A stretch of DNA of 64,000 bases from CAXTEJ01 sp964243295 (GCA_964243295.1 CAXTEJ010000009.1:1-64000), one strand, 5' to 3'. Positions 48,185-56,671 are shown, counted from the stretch's first letter. Program-made: numbers and translations. The notes: generated by a model not told the origin, from the letters alone.

Positions 48185-49068
48185 CACTGGACCCTCCGGC
48201 GGCGGGTCACCATGATCTGGATGGCCGAGATCGCGAACGTGATCACGAAGATGACGGTGGCGATGGCCGACGCGTAGCCCATGTTGTCCGCCAGGAAAGC
48301 GTTGTAGTACAGCCACGTGCCCAGTACGTGGCTGCTGTTCGACGGTCCGCCGCCTGTCATCACCATGACCTCGTTGAAGACCAGGAAGGCGCCCGAGATC
48401 GTGAGGATGACGACGAGCGTGGTCATCTCGCGCAGCAGGGGGACGGTGATGGAGAAGAACGTCCGCAGGTGGCCCGACCCGTCCACCTTGGCGGCCTCGT
48501 ACAGCTCGCGCGGGACGCGCTGGATGGCGACGACGAACAGCACAGCGGTGTAGCCGATCGACTGCCACTGGCTCATCGCGATGATGCCCCAGATGGAGGT
48601 GCTCGGCTCCCCGAGCCAGTCCTGGGTGAGCGAGCCCAGGCCTACGGCGCTGAGTCCTCGGTTGAGCAGGCCGATCTGGGGGTTGTAGACGAACGAGAAC
48701 AAGATGCCGGCGACCGTGATGGAGATGGTGGCGGGGATGAAGTAGATCGTGCGCAGCAACCCGCGCAGCCGCTGGTGCACCACCTCTTCCAGCACCGCCG
48801 CCAGCACGAGCGCCAGGCCAACCTGGAAGACCAGCGACACGACGGCGTAGAGCACGTTGTTCCACAACGAGTGCCAGAACACGGGGTCGTGCACTGCGGT
48901 GCTGTAGTTGTCGAGCCCGACGAAGGCGGGCGCCGATGAGAACGCGCTCCAGGAGAACAGGCTCAACCGCACGTTGTCGGCGATGGGGTAGTACACGAAC
49001 ACGACCAGCAGTGCCAGGGCGGGCAGCACCCACACCACGTTCCGCCAGCGCTCGAGGCTTCTGCTCAC
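48181..49068 (-). CDS. ABC transporter permease, MalF/UgpA-type (CUT1)
   Basis: A 295-residue permease with six helices and the EAA loop RELYEAAKVDGSGHLRTFFS. ATG 49068 with GAGGTCC upstream (from CAGGAGGTCCTCGTG) gives a good ribosome site. It lies 75 bp after the solute-binding lipoprotein gene and overlaps the second permease by 4 bp. The partner set indicates import of a sugar-like compound, here probably a fructosamine. Confidence 0.92.
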   Translation of the reverse strand: MSRSLERWRNVVWVLPALALLVVFVYYPIADNVRLSLFSWSAFSSAPAFVGLDNYSTAVHDPVFWHSLWNNVLYAVVSLVFQVGLALVLAAVLEEVVHQRLRGLLRTIYFIPATISITVAGILFSFVYNPQIGLLNRGLSAVGLGSLTQDWLGEPSTSIWGIIAMSQWQSIGYTAVLFVVAIQRVPRELYEAAKVDGSGHLRTFFSITVPLLREMTTLVVILTISGAFLVFNEVMVMTGGGPSNSSHVLGTWLYYNAFLADNMGYASAIATVIFVITFAISAIQIMVTRRRRVQW

Positions 49069-49143
49069 GAGGACCTCCTGCTCGTTGCCATGCGGTGGAC
49101 ACCGTCCCTGCCCGGCCGCGTCGACTGGGTGGCGCAGCTGCGG

Positions 49144-50490
49144 TCAGCTCTGCTCGCGCACCTTCGCGGCCGCCTTCTGGACGGCCTTCACCACCTGGTC
49201 GGGGGTCTGTGAGCCGTTGGCGATGCCTTCGGCTCCGGCGAGGAAGGCGTTTGCGACGTCGGCGTTCGTCACGGTGTCGAGCCAGATCGAGTAGGTGCTG
49301 GCCTTCGCCATGTCGTCGAGCGCCTTGCGCTGCTGCGGGACGGAGTTCGCCTCGGTCGCGGAGCCCTGGATGGGGCTGGGGTATCCGATCTGCTCGGTCA
49401 TCTTCTTGGCGTTGGTCGGCGTGGTCATGAACTTGAGGAAGTCGACCGCCACAGCGGCGTTCTTGCTGCCCCTGTTGACCATGAAGCCGTCCGGCGCACC
49501 CGTCAAGGCGTTCTTGTCGCCCGCGGCGTCGGAGGGCGCGGGCAGCCGGAAGAAGTCCCAGTTGTCGGCCACGTTCTTCGTCGCGCCTCCCTCGGTGGTG
49601 ATCGCCGGGAACTCCAGCAGCTCGAGGTAGTGCATGGCGGCCTTGCCGCTCAGGAAGTTTGCCTGCGCGCCCTCGTGGGCCAGACCGTTGACGGACGGGT
49701 TGCTGCACTGCTGAACCAGCTGCTGGAACTGGGTGAGCGCCTTGGCGTACCCGGGATCCGTGAACTGCCCGCTGCTCGGGTCGTAGTCCTTGGCCAGGGT
49801 CGCCGGCGGGACGTCGTAGCTGTTGAGCTGGGTCAGGTAGTGGATCGCGGGCCACCCGTACTGGTTGCCGAAGGCAATCGGCGTGTAGCCGGCCGCCTTG
49901 AGCTTGCCGCACGAGGTGAGCAGGTCCTCGAACGTGGCCGGCGGGCCGGACAGCCCCGCCTTCGTGAAGGCGATCTCGTTGTAGACCATGTACTTCGCAT
50001 CCAGGTCGATCGGGACGCCGTAGTTCTTGCCCTGGTACTCGAAGGCCTTCAGCGCGGCCGGCGAGAAGCTCCCACCCCAGGGGGTGGACGAACCGACGGC
50101 GCTGGTGAGGTCGGTCGCCAGCCCGCCGCGGATGAACTTGTTGGCGAAGTCGCCGGCCCACGAGAAGTAGATGTCCGGCAGGTTCTTCGACGCCGACAGC
50201 ACCCGGATCTTGTCCTTGTAGGGCTGGTCGCCCACCTGCTGCAGGTCGATCTTCACCTTCGGGTTCGCGGCCTGGTACTCCTTGGCCATGTCGACGAAGA
50301 AGGGTGCGTACTTGGGGTCCGCGAACTTGGTCAGGATGCTCACCGTGCCGGTCTTGCTGGCGGGGCTCGCGAGGTCGGCAGGCTTGCTCGCGGACGACGA
50401 GCTGCCGGTGCCCGGTGTGCCGCAGGCGGCCACCAGGGCGAGGGTGGCCGCGAGGCTGAGCACGGCGCTGGTCGGGGTGCTGCGCTTCAT
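49144..50490 (-). CDS. solute-binding lipoprotein of a CUT1 ABC importer
   Basis: A 448-residue extracellular protein. The lipoprotein signal is MKRSTPTSAVLSLAATLALV followed by AAC, with the lipidated Cys at 23, then a Ser-rich linker. The body matches family 1 solute-binding proteins (VSILTKFADPKYAPFFVDMA and, later, a C-terminal segment ending VREQS). ATG 50490 is chosen because it gives a compact signal peptide; the frame is open to 50529. It lies between the kinase and the permeases and probably binds the glycated amine. Confidence 0.92.
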   Translation of the reverse strand: MKRSTPTSAVLSLAATLALVAACGTPGTGSSSSASKPADLASPASKTGTVSILTKFADPKYAPFFVDMAKEYQAANPKVKIDLQQVGDQPYKDKIRVLSASKNLPDIYFSWAGDFANKFIRGGLATDLTSAVGSSTPWGGSFSPAALKAFEYQGKNYGVPIDLDAKYMVYNEIAFTKAGLSGPPATFEDLLTSCGKLKAAGYTPIAFGNQYGWPAIHYLTQLNSYDVPPATLAKDYDPSSGQFTDPGYAKALTQFQQLVQQCSNPSVNGLAHEGAQANFLSGKAAMHYLELLEFPAITTEGGATKNVADNWDFFRLPAPSDAAGDKNALTGAPDGFMVNRGSKNAAVAVDFLKFMTTPTNAKKMTEQIGYPSPIQGSATEANSVPQQRKALDDMAKASTYSIWLDTVTNADVANAFLAGAEGIANGSQTPDQVVKAVQKAAAKVREQS

Positions 50491-50547
50491 GGTGTCGTCC
50501 AATCTGCAGGGGTGTGACTGCCGAGTCACGGCGAGGTCACTGCGAGG

Positions 50548-51399
50548 TCACTGAGCTGTCAGGGAGATGCCGGTGGGCGTCAGGGTGGTCTCATGGCCGA
50601 AGGCGCCGTGCTCGGCGCAGCTGCGGGTGGCGTAGGCGGTGGCTTCGCCCAGGACAGTGCCGACGTCCTCGTGTCGGGCCAGGCCGACGAGCAGCCGCGC
50701 GATCAAGGCGTCGCCGGCGCCCAGGGTGTCGACGACGTCCCCGGGAGGCGCCGGCTGATGGATCAGCGACTCCTCGAGGACCAGGGCCCCCCCGGACCCC
50801 ATGGTCACGACGGCGGTCTGCGGCCCGAGCTCGCGCAGCAGCTCCACCTGTCGTCGGGCTCGCGACATGTCGCCGTCCGGCGCCGACCAGATGGCGACGG
50901 TCGCGTGAGGAGCATGCTGCTGCACGTAGTCCCACGGCCGTTCGGAGAAGTCGAACGAGAGCTGGCGCGTAGCCCGTCGCAGCAGCGGCAGCTGCTCCTC
51001 GAGGTTCGAGCACTCGCCGGTGTGCACGACGTCGTACGTCGACGCCGCGCGCAGGTCGTCGGCGGTGAGCCGGAAGACCGAGACGCCGACGTCGCCCGCG
51101 ACGAACACGCGGTTGCCGTCGACGACGTGCACGACGGCCGCGGCGTTGGGGCCGTCGACGACCCGGCTGCGTCCGGTGTCGACGCCTTCGGCGCGCAGCG
51201 CCTCCAGGACGACGTCACCGGCGTGGTCGGTGCCGACGGCGCCGAGGTAGGCGGCGTCCGCCCCGAGACGCCTCGCGTGCACGGCGACGTTGACGGCGTT
51301 GCCGCCGGGGTACATGACGCCCTGCTGGGGGTACTGGTCGACCACGTTGTCGCCGACGGCCAGCAGGCGCACCGCAGCGGGATGGTGAGGCATGCTCAT
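50548..51399 (-). CDS. frlD: PfkB-family sugar kinase, fructoselysine 6-kinase-like
   Basis: A 283-residue ribokinase-family enzyme. The N-terminus LLAVGDNVVDQYPQQ followed by PGGNAVNVAVHARRLG closely resembles E. coli FrlD, which phosphorylates fructoselysine at C6. The PfkB signature 2 is DVVDTLGAGDALIA with the catalytic Asp. ATG 51399 has TGAGGGCGCC upstream; in-frame codons further upstream extend into the SIS gene. It sits directly after two SIS deglycase genes. The substrate could be fructoselysine or another fructosamine. Confidence 0.87.
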   Translation of the reverse strand: MSMPHHPAAVRLLAVGDNVVDQYPQQGVMYPGGNAVNVAVHARRLGADAAYLGAVGTDHAGDVVLEALRAEGVDTGRSRVVDGPNAAAVVHVVDGNRVFVAGDVGVSVFRLTADDLRAASTYDVVHTGECSNLEEQLPLLRRATRQLSFDFSERPWDYVQQHAPHATVAIWSAPDGDMSRARRQVELLRELGPQTAVVTMGSGGALVLEESLIHQPAPPGDVVDTLGAGDALIARLLVGLARHEDVGTVLGEATAYATRSCAEHGAFGHETTLTPTGISLTAQ

Positions 51400-51406
51400 G
51401 GCGCCC

Positions 51407-52420
51407 TCAGTACTGGACGCGCTTGTAGTAGCGACGGGTGGTGAGCGGGTGGTCACGCAGCACCTCGAGGTGCGCGCTGACCCGCTCGAGCAGCGTCGCC
51501 AGGACGACGTGCGACACGAGTGCCCGCACGCGCTGCGGGACGCCCGCCAGCTCCGCGTCGGCCGAGTCCAGCACGAGCATGCTGCTGCTGACCGTCGGGA
51601 CGAACTTCTCGACGCGCTCCAGCAGTGGTCGCGTGGCGTCCTCGCCCTTGAGCACCACCACGCTGACGCCGTCCTCGACCAGCTCGAGGGTGCCGTGGAA
51701 GAAGTCCGACGCGTGCACGGGCCGCGTGCGGATCCACTGCATCTCCTCGAGGATGCACATGCCGTAGTACCAGGCCGGCGTCCAGGAGCCGCCGGCGCCG
51801 GTGATCACGTGGTAGTCGTGGGCGGCCAGGTGCTCTGCCACCGTGCGGGCCTGCGGCTCGAAGGCCCGCTTCGCCTCGACCAGCAGTGCCGGCAGCCGGT
51901 CGAGCTGCGCGACGACGTCGTCGTGGTCATCGATCTCGCCACGCTGCTCCAGGACGGCCAGCGCGATGGCCAGCGACTGCAGGTAGAAGGACTCGCAGGA
52001 CGTGTCGTCCTCGGCGAAGCTCACGAACGCGTGGTCGGCGTCGCGCGCCAGCGGGGTTTCCGCGTGGCCGGTGAGCACGAGCGCCGTCGCACCGCGCGCC
52101 TGGCAGTACGCCAGTGCAGCCACGCTCTCGGCCGTCGTGCCCGACAGGGACGGGATGACCACGATCGAGTGCTCACCGAGTCGCGCCGACCCGGTCTCGA
52201 CCAGCTCGGCCGGCAGCAGCAGGTGCACCGGGAACGTCGAGTTCTGCTGCAGCAGCTGTGCTGCTGGCTGCATGAGGAGCCCGGCGCCACCCGCCCCCAG
52301 GAAGAAGAGCTCGGTGGCGCCTGCGGCGAGGAGGTCGTGCATCACTGCGTGCAGTCGCGGGCCCTGAGCCAGCGCACCGGTCTGGATGCGCAGGAAGCGC
52401 GCCTCGTCGAAGTTCAGCAC
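51407..52420 (-). CDS. SIS-domain sugar isomerase, FrlB/GfrE-like deglycase 2
   Basis: A 337-residue protein with two SIS subdomains. Phosphosugar loops are LFFLGAGGAGLLMQ and PSLSGTTAESVAAL; the second half has ITGAGGSWTPAWYYGMC and ASDFFHGTLELVEDG. The C-terminal phrase TTRRYYKRVQY matches the end of FrlB-type deglycases. It would hydrolyse a 6-phosphofructosamine to glucose 6-phosphate and amine. It is clearly a paralogue of the next upstream gene, so the pair may handle different substrates, like GfrE and GfrF of Salmonella. ATG 52420. Confidence 0.85.
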   Translation of the reverse strand: MLNFDEARFLRIQTGALAQGPRLHAVMHDLLAAGATELFFLGAGGAGLLMQPAAQLLQQNSTFPVHLLLPAELVETGSARLGEHSIVVIPSLSGTTAESVAALAYCQARGATALVLTGHAETPLARDADHAFVSFAEDDTSCESFYLQSLAIALAVLEQRGEIDDHDDVVAQLDRLPALLVEAKRAFEPQARTVAEHLAAHDYHVITGAGGSWTPAWYYGMCILEEMQWIRTRPVHASDFFHGTLELVEDGVSVVVLKGEDATRPLLERVEKFVPTVSSSMLVLDSADAELAGVPQRVRALVSHVVLATLLERVSAHLEVLRDHPLTTRRYYKRVQY

Positions 52421-52498
52421 CAGCGGTTCCTTTCGGTGTGGGTGAGAGGCAACGGGGTCCGGCTCGCACGCCCCCCCGGGGCGGCTACCTCATAGCGG

Positions 52499-53497
52499 TC
52501 AGTAGTCCACCTTGAACATGTAGCGGCGGGTGTCCAGGTCGTGCTGTCGTGCCGCCTCCAGGTGCTTGGCCAGCCGACCGATGACCACGGCGATCGCGAT
52601 GGGCGAGACGTCAGCCCGGATCGTCGTCGGAACTCCGGGGAGCGTCAGGTCGGCGGCGTCGATGCGGTGCGCCTTCTTGGTGTACTTGTCCAGGAACACC
52701 TGTGCGCGCTCGGCCATGGGGCGCGAGGCGTCCTCGCCGAGGATGTTCACCACGGCGGTCTCCTCGGTCATCATCTCGAACGCGCCCTGGAAGAACTCGC
52801 CGGAGTTGTAGCCGGAGGCGTTCATCCACTGCATCTCCTGCAGGTAGCACATCGCCAGGCCGTAGGCCCAGCCGTAGCTGGGTCCCGCACCGAGGACGAA
52901 GACCATCGGCTCGTCCTTGATCGCCTCGGCGATCCCGCGCACGAGATCCTCGCTGTCCTGCTGCGCCGAGAGCAGTGCCTTGGGCAGTGCCTCCACAGCG
53001 GAGCGCACCTCGTCGAAGTTCCGCGGTGCACCGGTCGCCTCGAGCAGCGCGTAGGCGAACAGGAGCTCGACGACGTCGCTGCCCCCGATGAAGGCGAGGT
53101 CGGCCGCGTCGGCCAGCGGGGTGCCTGCCTTCGCGGCCGCGGCGACCGTGGCCCCCTTGGCCTTGGCGGTCTTCGCGGCTTGGACGGTCTCCTTCGTCGT
53201 GCCGGTGTACGACGCGAGGACGACGAGTGAGCCTTCGCCCAGCAGCGCGGGGGGAGCGGTGTTGAACTCATCGCTCTGCACCTGGAAGACAGGCAGCGAG
53301 AGCTCACGCTGCAGCACGTAGGCCGCGGGGTAGCTGCAGATGATCGAGCCACCCGCACCGACGAAGTAGACGTTGCGCAGCCCCCGCGCGACGACGGCCT
53401 GGACGGCCTCGCGGATGGCGTCGTACTGCTCGATGGTCGCCTGCGTCTTCTCCTCGAAGTCCTCGTCGACCGGCTTCAGCGGCAGGGTGTCAGGCAT
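52499..53497 (-). CDS. frlB: SIS-domain fructoselysine-6-phosphate deglycase-like (FrlB)
   Basis: A 332-residue double-SIS protein. The first SIS loop is VYFVGAGGSIICSYP with LASYTGTTKETVQAA; the second contains FVLGAGPSYGWAYGLAM and NSGEFFQGAFEMM. The terminal DTRRYMFKVDY matches FrlB. The conserved acid in GEFFQGAFE is where FrlB-type enzymes keep their catalytic Glu. First gene of the minus-strand operon, 79 bp before the second SIS gene. ATG 53497 is preceded by GGAAGGTCAC, a strong ribosome site. The promoter upstream carries two LacI-type operators. Confidence 0.87.
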   Translation of the reverse strand: MPDTLPLKPVDEDFEEKTQATIEQYDAIREAVQAVVARGLRNVYFVGAGGSIICSYPAAYVLQRELSLPVFQVQSDEFNTAPPALLGEGSLVVLASYTGTTKETVQAAKTAKAKGATVAAAAKAGTPLADAADLAFIGGSDVVELLFAYALLEATGAPRNFDEVRSAVEALPKALLSAQQDSEDLVRGIAEAIKDEPMVFVLGAGPSYGWAYGLAMCYLQEMQWMNASGYNSGEFFQGAFEMMTEETAVVNILGEDASRPMAERAQVFLDKYTKKAHRIDAADLTLPGVPTTIRADVSPIAIAVVIGRLAKHLEAARQHDLDTRRYMFKVDY

Positions 53498-53543
53498 GTG
53501 ACCTTCCGTTTCTCGTGAACTGAGACTGGTGGAACGGCACTGT

Positions 53544-53581
53544 TGGGAACGTGCTCACTGGCGGTGTTGGGAACGTTCTCA
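53544..53581. promoter_or_regulatory. tandem LacI-type operators
   Basis: TGGGAACGTGCTCA (53544-53557) and TGGGAACGTTCTCA (53568-53581) are two near-palindromes with centres 24 bp apart in the divergent spacer. The second deviates from the perfect palindrome TGAGAACGTTCTCA at one position. They fit the central CG of LacI-family operators and overlap the proposed operon promoter. Confidence 0.75.
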
Positions 53582-53601
53582 CCACGTCTGGTGGGTGTCA
53601 A
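53573..53601 (-). promoter_or_regulatory. candidate promoter of the fructosamine operon
   Basis: On the minus strand a perfect TTGACA (53601-53596) is followed after 17 bp by GAACGT (53578-53573) in the -10 position. The -10 is weak, and it lies inside the second operator, which suits repression by the LacI protein. Confidence 0.5.
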
Positions 53602-53624
53602 GGGGGTAGCGGTAGATTGAATCC

Positions 53625-54716
53625 ATGACGACATCTGGGCGGGGCCACGCCGCCGCCACGATCCACGACGTCGCCCGGGTCGCCGGCGTCTCCCGATCGA
53701 CGGCAGCACGTGCTGTCGGGGGCTACGGCGTGGTGAGCGAGTCCGCGCGCGAACGTGTGCAGCAGGCCGCGCGTGAGCTGGGCTACAGCGCCAACGGTCT
53801 CGCGAGGTCGATGATCACCGGGCGCACCAACACGCTGGGCGCGGTGGTCGCCGACATGGAGAACGTGTTCTTCGCGCGGGCCATGCGCGGCTTCACGGAC
53901 GTCGCCCGCAAGGAGGGCTTCGACGTCATCCTCGCCAACACGGACGAGCAGGTCGAGATGGAGCGCTCGGCCCTGAAAGTGTTCTTGGAGAAGCGGGTCG
54001 ACGGGCTGATGCTCTCGCCCGCGTCACTGGTCGAGTGCGACCACATCATCGCTGCCCACCGCACCGGACCGCCCATGGTGCTGCTCGACCGTCCGGTCCC
54101 CGGCTTGAAGATCGACACCGTGCAGGTCGACAACATCATGACGACGCGGCAGATCGTCGAGCACCTCGTCGAGGCCGGGCACCGCAAGATCGCCCTCGTC
54201 ACGGGTGGCAGCGGCGGCTCCGCCGACATCGACCGCGACCGCCTCGTCGCCACTGGTGAAGACCGTTACCTCGGCTATCGCCAAGCCCTGGAGGCCGCCG
54301 GCATCGCCTTCCGCCCCGACTACGTGAGGGCCGGGGACTTCCACCGCGAGTCAGCTCGCCAGGAGACGCTCGCGCTGATGGACCCCCGCGACCGACCGAC
54401 CGCTGTGTTCGCGACCGACAGCGTCATCGCGCTCGGCGCCTTCGAGGCATTCCAGGACCTCGGCCTGCGGATACCGGACGACGTCTCGCTCGTCAGCTTC
54501 GACGACGACGACTGGACGACGGTCGTCCGGCCCAAGCTCAGCGTGATGGTGCAGCCGGTGTACGAGATGGGCGCGCTGGCCGCCGAGCGGCTGATCGCGC
54601 GGGTGCGCGGCAAGGTCGTGCGTCCCAAGAATTTCGTCCTGGCCACGCAGTGGGTCCCGCGGGACTCCGTGGCGCCGCCCGCAGCTCGGAGCACGGGCAC
54701 GGCGGTGGCGTCATGA
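53625..54716 (+). CDS. LacI-family transcriptional regulator of the fructosamine locus
   Basis: A 363-residue repressor. The N-terminal HTH is TIHDVARVAGVSRSTAARAV (about 12-31), followed by the hinge helix ELGYSANGLARSM. The periplasmic-binding-like core has the usual DRPVPGLKIDTVQVDN, ALVTGG and FATDSVIALGAFEAF phrases. ATG 53625 lies at the end of the spacer holding two operators, so it probably represses both its own and the divergent operon, released by a fructosamine or its phosphate. A FAD oxidase gene follows 103 bp downstream on the same strand. Confidence 0.92.
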   Translation: MTTSGRGHAAATIHDVARVAGVSRSTAARAVGGYGVVSESARERVQQAARELGYSANGLARSMITGRTNTLGAVVADMENVFFARAMRGFTDVARKEGFDVILANTDEQVEMERSALKVFLEKRVDGLMLSPASLVECDHIIAAHRTGPPMVLLDRPVPGLKIDTVQVDNIMTTRQIVEHLVEAGHRKIALVTGGSGGSADIDRDRLVATGEDRYLGYRQALEAAGIAFRPDYVRAGDFHRESARQETLALMDPRDRPTAVFATDSVIALGAFEAFQDLGLRIPDDVSLVSFDDDDWTTVVRPKLSVMVQPVYEMGALAAERLIARVRGKVVRPKNFVLATQWVPRDSVAPPAARSTGTAVAS

Positions 54717-54823
54717 CGCGAGAGCTCGAAGCGCTGGTGCCGGAGCCGCGGCGGGACGAGCAAAGGCCACGGTGCGGCCGTCGCGGCGGCGTGGACCATC
54801 AGCGCAGGAGCGGAAGCCGATGA
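54713..54823 (+). CDS. possible 36-residue coupling ORF
   Basis: A short frame starts in an ATGA overlapping the lacI stop and ends in an ATGA overlapping the start of the FAD oxidase. The peptide is Arg-rich (PRCGRRGGVDHQRRSGSR) and resembles no family. It could simply keep ribosomes moving from lacI to the oxidase gene. The symmetry of the two overlaps is notable, but coding is unproven. Confidence 0.25.
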   Translation: MTRELEALVPEPRRDEQRPRCGRRGGVDHQRRSGSR

Positions 54824-55944
54824 GCGACCGACCAGCTGCCCGCACGGTGGTCGTCGTCGGCGGTGGAGCGCTCGGCGCGTCGACGGCGGCTCACCTGGCC
54901 GAGCGTGGCGCCGACGTCGTGCTGGTGACGGAGGCGGCGTTGGCCAGCGGTGCGTCGGGGCGCTCGCTCTCGTGGCTGAACTCCTACGGCGAGCGGTCCC
55001 AGGCGTATCACCAGCTGCGGCTCGCTGGCCTCGCCCGGTATCGCGCACTGGCCACCCGGGTCGACGACGCCGCGCCGCTCCGCTTCGACGGCGGTCTGAC
55101 CTGGGCGGGTCCCGACAGGCTCGAGCGGATGCGCAGCGCCTTCGAGCACATGCAGGCGATCGGGTACTCGGCCGAGTGGCTGACGCGCGCGCAGGTGGCG
55201 GGCCGCACTCCTGGCGTCGCTCCCGCGGCTGTGCCCGAGTCCGGCGCCGTGCTCAACGCCGACGAGGGCTGGGTCGACCTGCCCTGGCTCGTCCACCACC
55301 TGGCGAGGGCCGTCAGTGACCGCGGCGGCCGCGTCGTCGAGCACGCCGGTGTGGTCGAGGTCCAGGTGGCCGGTGACCGGGTCACTGGCGTACGCACTGC
55401 ATCGGGCGACGTCCTGGGCGCCGACGACGTGGTGCTCGCGACCGGAGCAGGCGTGCCGGTCACGGTCTCGCAGTGGGGCCTCGACCTGCCGGAGGCGACG
55501 CCGACCGCCCTCCTGGTGCGCACAGCGCCGGTCGCCACCACGCTGCGGGCCGTCCTCAACACGCCGCGCGTCGCGATGCGGCCCGCCCCCGGTGGGTCCC
55601 TGGTGATGGACGCCGGCTGGTCCGAGCGGGAGGTCGTGACACACCCGGACGGCCGGGTCGAGGTGCACGAGTCGACCGTGCAGGGCCTGCTCCGGGAGGC
55701 GTCCGCGGTTCTCGACGGCCATCCTTCGCTGACGGTCGAGTCCTGTGGCGTCGGCCCGAAGCCGGTCCCGGGCGACGGCGAGCCGGTGCTGGGGGAGGTG
55801 CCGGGGGTCGCCGGACTTCACGTCGCCTTCACCCACAGCGGCGCCACGCTCGCCCTCGTCGCTGGCGACCTGCTCGCCGGCGAGGTCCTGGGCGGCGCGC
55901 CGTCACCGATGCTGGCCGCCTTCCGGCCGTCGCGCTTCCTGTGA
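54820..55944 (+). CDS. FAD-dependent amine/amino-acid oxidoreductase (DAO family)
   Basis: A 374-residue flavoprotein. The N-terminal dinucleotide loop is VVVVGGGALGASTAAHLAE. The C-terminal FAD region is ESCGVGPKPVPGDGEPVLGE followed by GVAGLHVAFTHSGATLAL. The fold is that of glycine/sarcosine/D-amino-acid oxidases and of bacterial amadoriases. The Cys in ESCGVGP sits near where sarcosine oxidase and amadoriases attach FAD covalently, but this needs a structural alignment. ATG 54820 has AGGAGCGGAAGCCG upstream. Linkage to the fructosamine operon suggests a glycated amine or its product as substrate. Confidence 0.85.
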   Translation: MSDRPAARTVVVVGGGALGASTAAHLAERGADVVLVTEAALASGASGRSLSWLNSYGERSQAYHQLRLAGLARYRALATRVDDAAPLRFDGGLTWAGPDRLERMRSAFEHMQAIGYSAEWLTRAQVAGRTPGVAPAAVPESGAVLNADEGWVDLPWLVHHLARAVSDRGGRVVEHAGVVEVQVAGDRVTGVRTASGDVLGADDVVLATGAGVPVTVSQWGLDLPEATPTALLVRTAPVATTLRAVLNTPRVAMRPAPGGSLVMDAGWSEREVVTHPDGRVEVHESTVQGLLREASAVLDGHPSLTVESCGVGPKPVPGDGEPVLGEVPGVAGLHVAFTHSGATLALVAGDLLAGEVLGGAPSPMLAAFRPSRFL

Positions 55945-55971
55945 CCTCTCACCGGCCTTGGTGATTTTCGT

Positions 55972-55993
55972 CAGTGCTGCCGCGGCAGCACTG
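55972..55993. terminator. 22-bp perfect palindrome after the FAD oxidase
   Basis: The arm CAGTGCTGCCG is followed directly by its reverse complement CGGCAGCACTG, 28 bp after the oxidase stop. It can form a strong hairpin, but with no loop nucleotides and no U-tract; it could equally be a protein-binding palindrome. Confidence 0.5.
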
Positions 55994-56271
55994 CCCCGAC
56001 CGAGCGGATGCCTCACTGACGCCTGGTAGCGCGTCGGCGGCCGCGAGGCGCTGAGGCGCGCCTGCGCGGCGTGCCGCATCCGCCGGCGACGGTGCAAGCA
56101 GCTCCGGCGTCCGGGCGAGGGTCTGGAGGGAGTCACGACGGGTGAGCGCACGTGACCCATGCGGACGGGTTGTCCACAGATTGGGTGCAACACCGACGCC
56201 GACACCGTCCGGGCACCCAGATTCCGTCCGGGGCGGCAGGGGGTCGCCCCCGTCGACTCGGGGGTGGTGTC
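55994..56271. other. non-coding stretch before the cpaF fragment
   Basis: About 280 bp with no convincing gene. It contains TTGTCCACAG at about 56169, a sequence common upstream of actinobacterial Tad loci, and presumably the original cpaF promoter or an upstream Tad gene remnant. The cpaF frame is open from ATG 56152. Confidence 0.4.
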
Positions 56272-56671
56272 GTGGACGCGGTGGCGCAGGTCGAGCTGGA
56301 GGTCCGCGAGCTCATCCGTCGGTCGGGCGTCGACCCGGTGCGCGACGGCGACGCCATCCGCGCCCTGGTGCGCGAGGTCGTCGCCGACTACGACGAGCGG
56401 TCGCTGTCGGGCGGTCTGCCGGCACGGCCCGATCCGCGCGGCTGCCCACCAGGTGTGGCACAACGTTGCAGAGTCCGGTGCGCTGCAACGGTCTCTCGAC
56501 GATCCGAAGGTCGAGGAAGTCTGGATCAACGAGCCCGGCAAGTTGTTCGTCGCCCGTTAGGGCGTGGCCGAGCTCACCACGACGAACCTCACCGACGGCC
56601 TTCTCTGTAGCCGATGCGTCGAGGGCGTAGTCGCAACGGGCATGGCCGGTGGAGGCGTCACGTCGGGCTAG
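56272..56671 (+). pseudogene. cpaF/tadA-family ATPase, N-terminal fragment
   Basis: Frame 1 from GTG 56272 encodes VELEVRELIRRSGVDPVRDG and ADYDERSLSGGLP, the helical N-terminus of CpaF/TadA secretion ATPases. Near 56440 the homology moves to another frame (AAHQVWHNVAESGALQRSLD, then DPKVEEVWINEPGKLFVAR). A TAG at 56558-56560 interrupts it, after which GVAELTTTNLTDG continues in frame. The match ends near 56600-56626. So the gene has a frameshift, a nonsense codon and a truncation. The next CpaF segment resumes at about 62130, 5.5 kb away, showing that DNA was inserted into the gene. Confidence 0.85.
56617..56626 (+). repeat. 10-bp direct repeat at left cpaF junction (partner 62156-62165)
   Basis: CGTCGAGGGC occurs here and at 62156-62165 in the same codon register (Val-Glu-Gly) of the cpaF frame. 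It is a candidate target duplication or recombination core for the DNA between. Confidence 0.4.

Noticed and set aside
47285..50161. Very long minus-strand frame joining the second permease with upstream sequence
   Set aside because: The part upstream of 48184 is an out-of-frame reading of the first permease and the lipoprotein gene. The GTGA overlap marks the true permease start.
56168..56180. DnaA box or replication origin (TTGTCCACAG)
   Set aside because: A single box with no cluster, no AT-rich stretch and no dnaA or parAB nearby.
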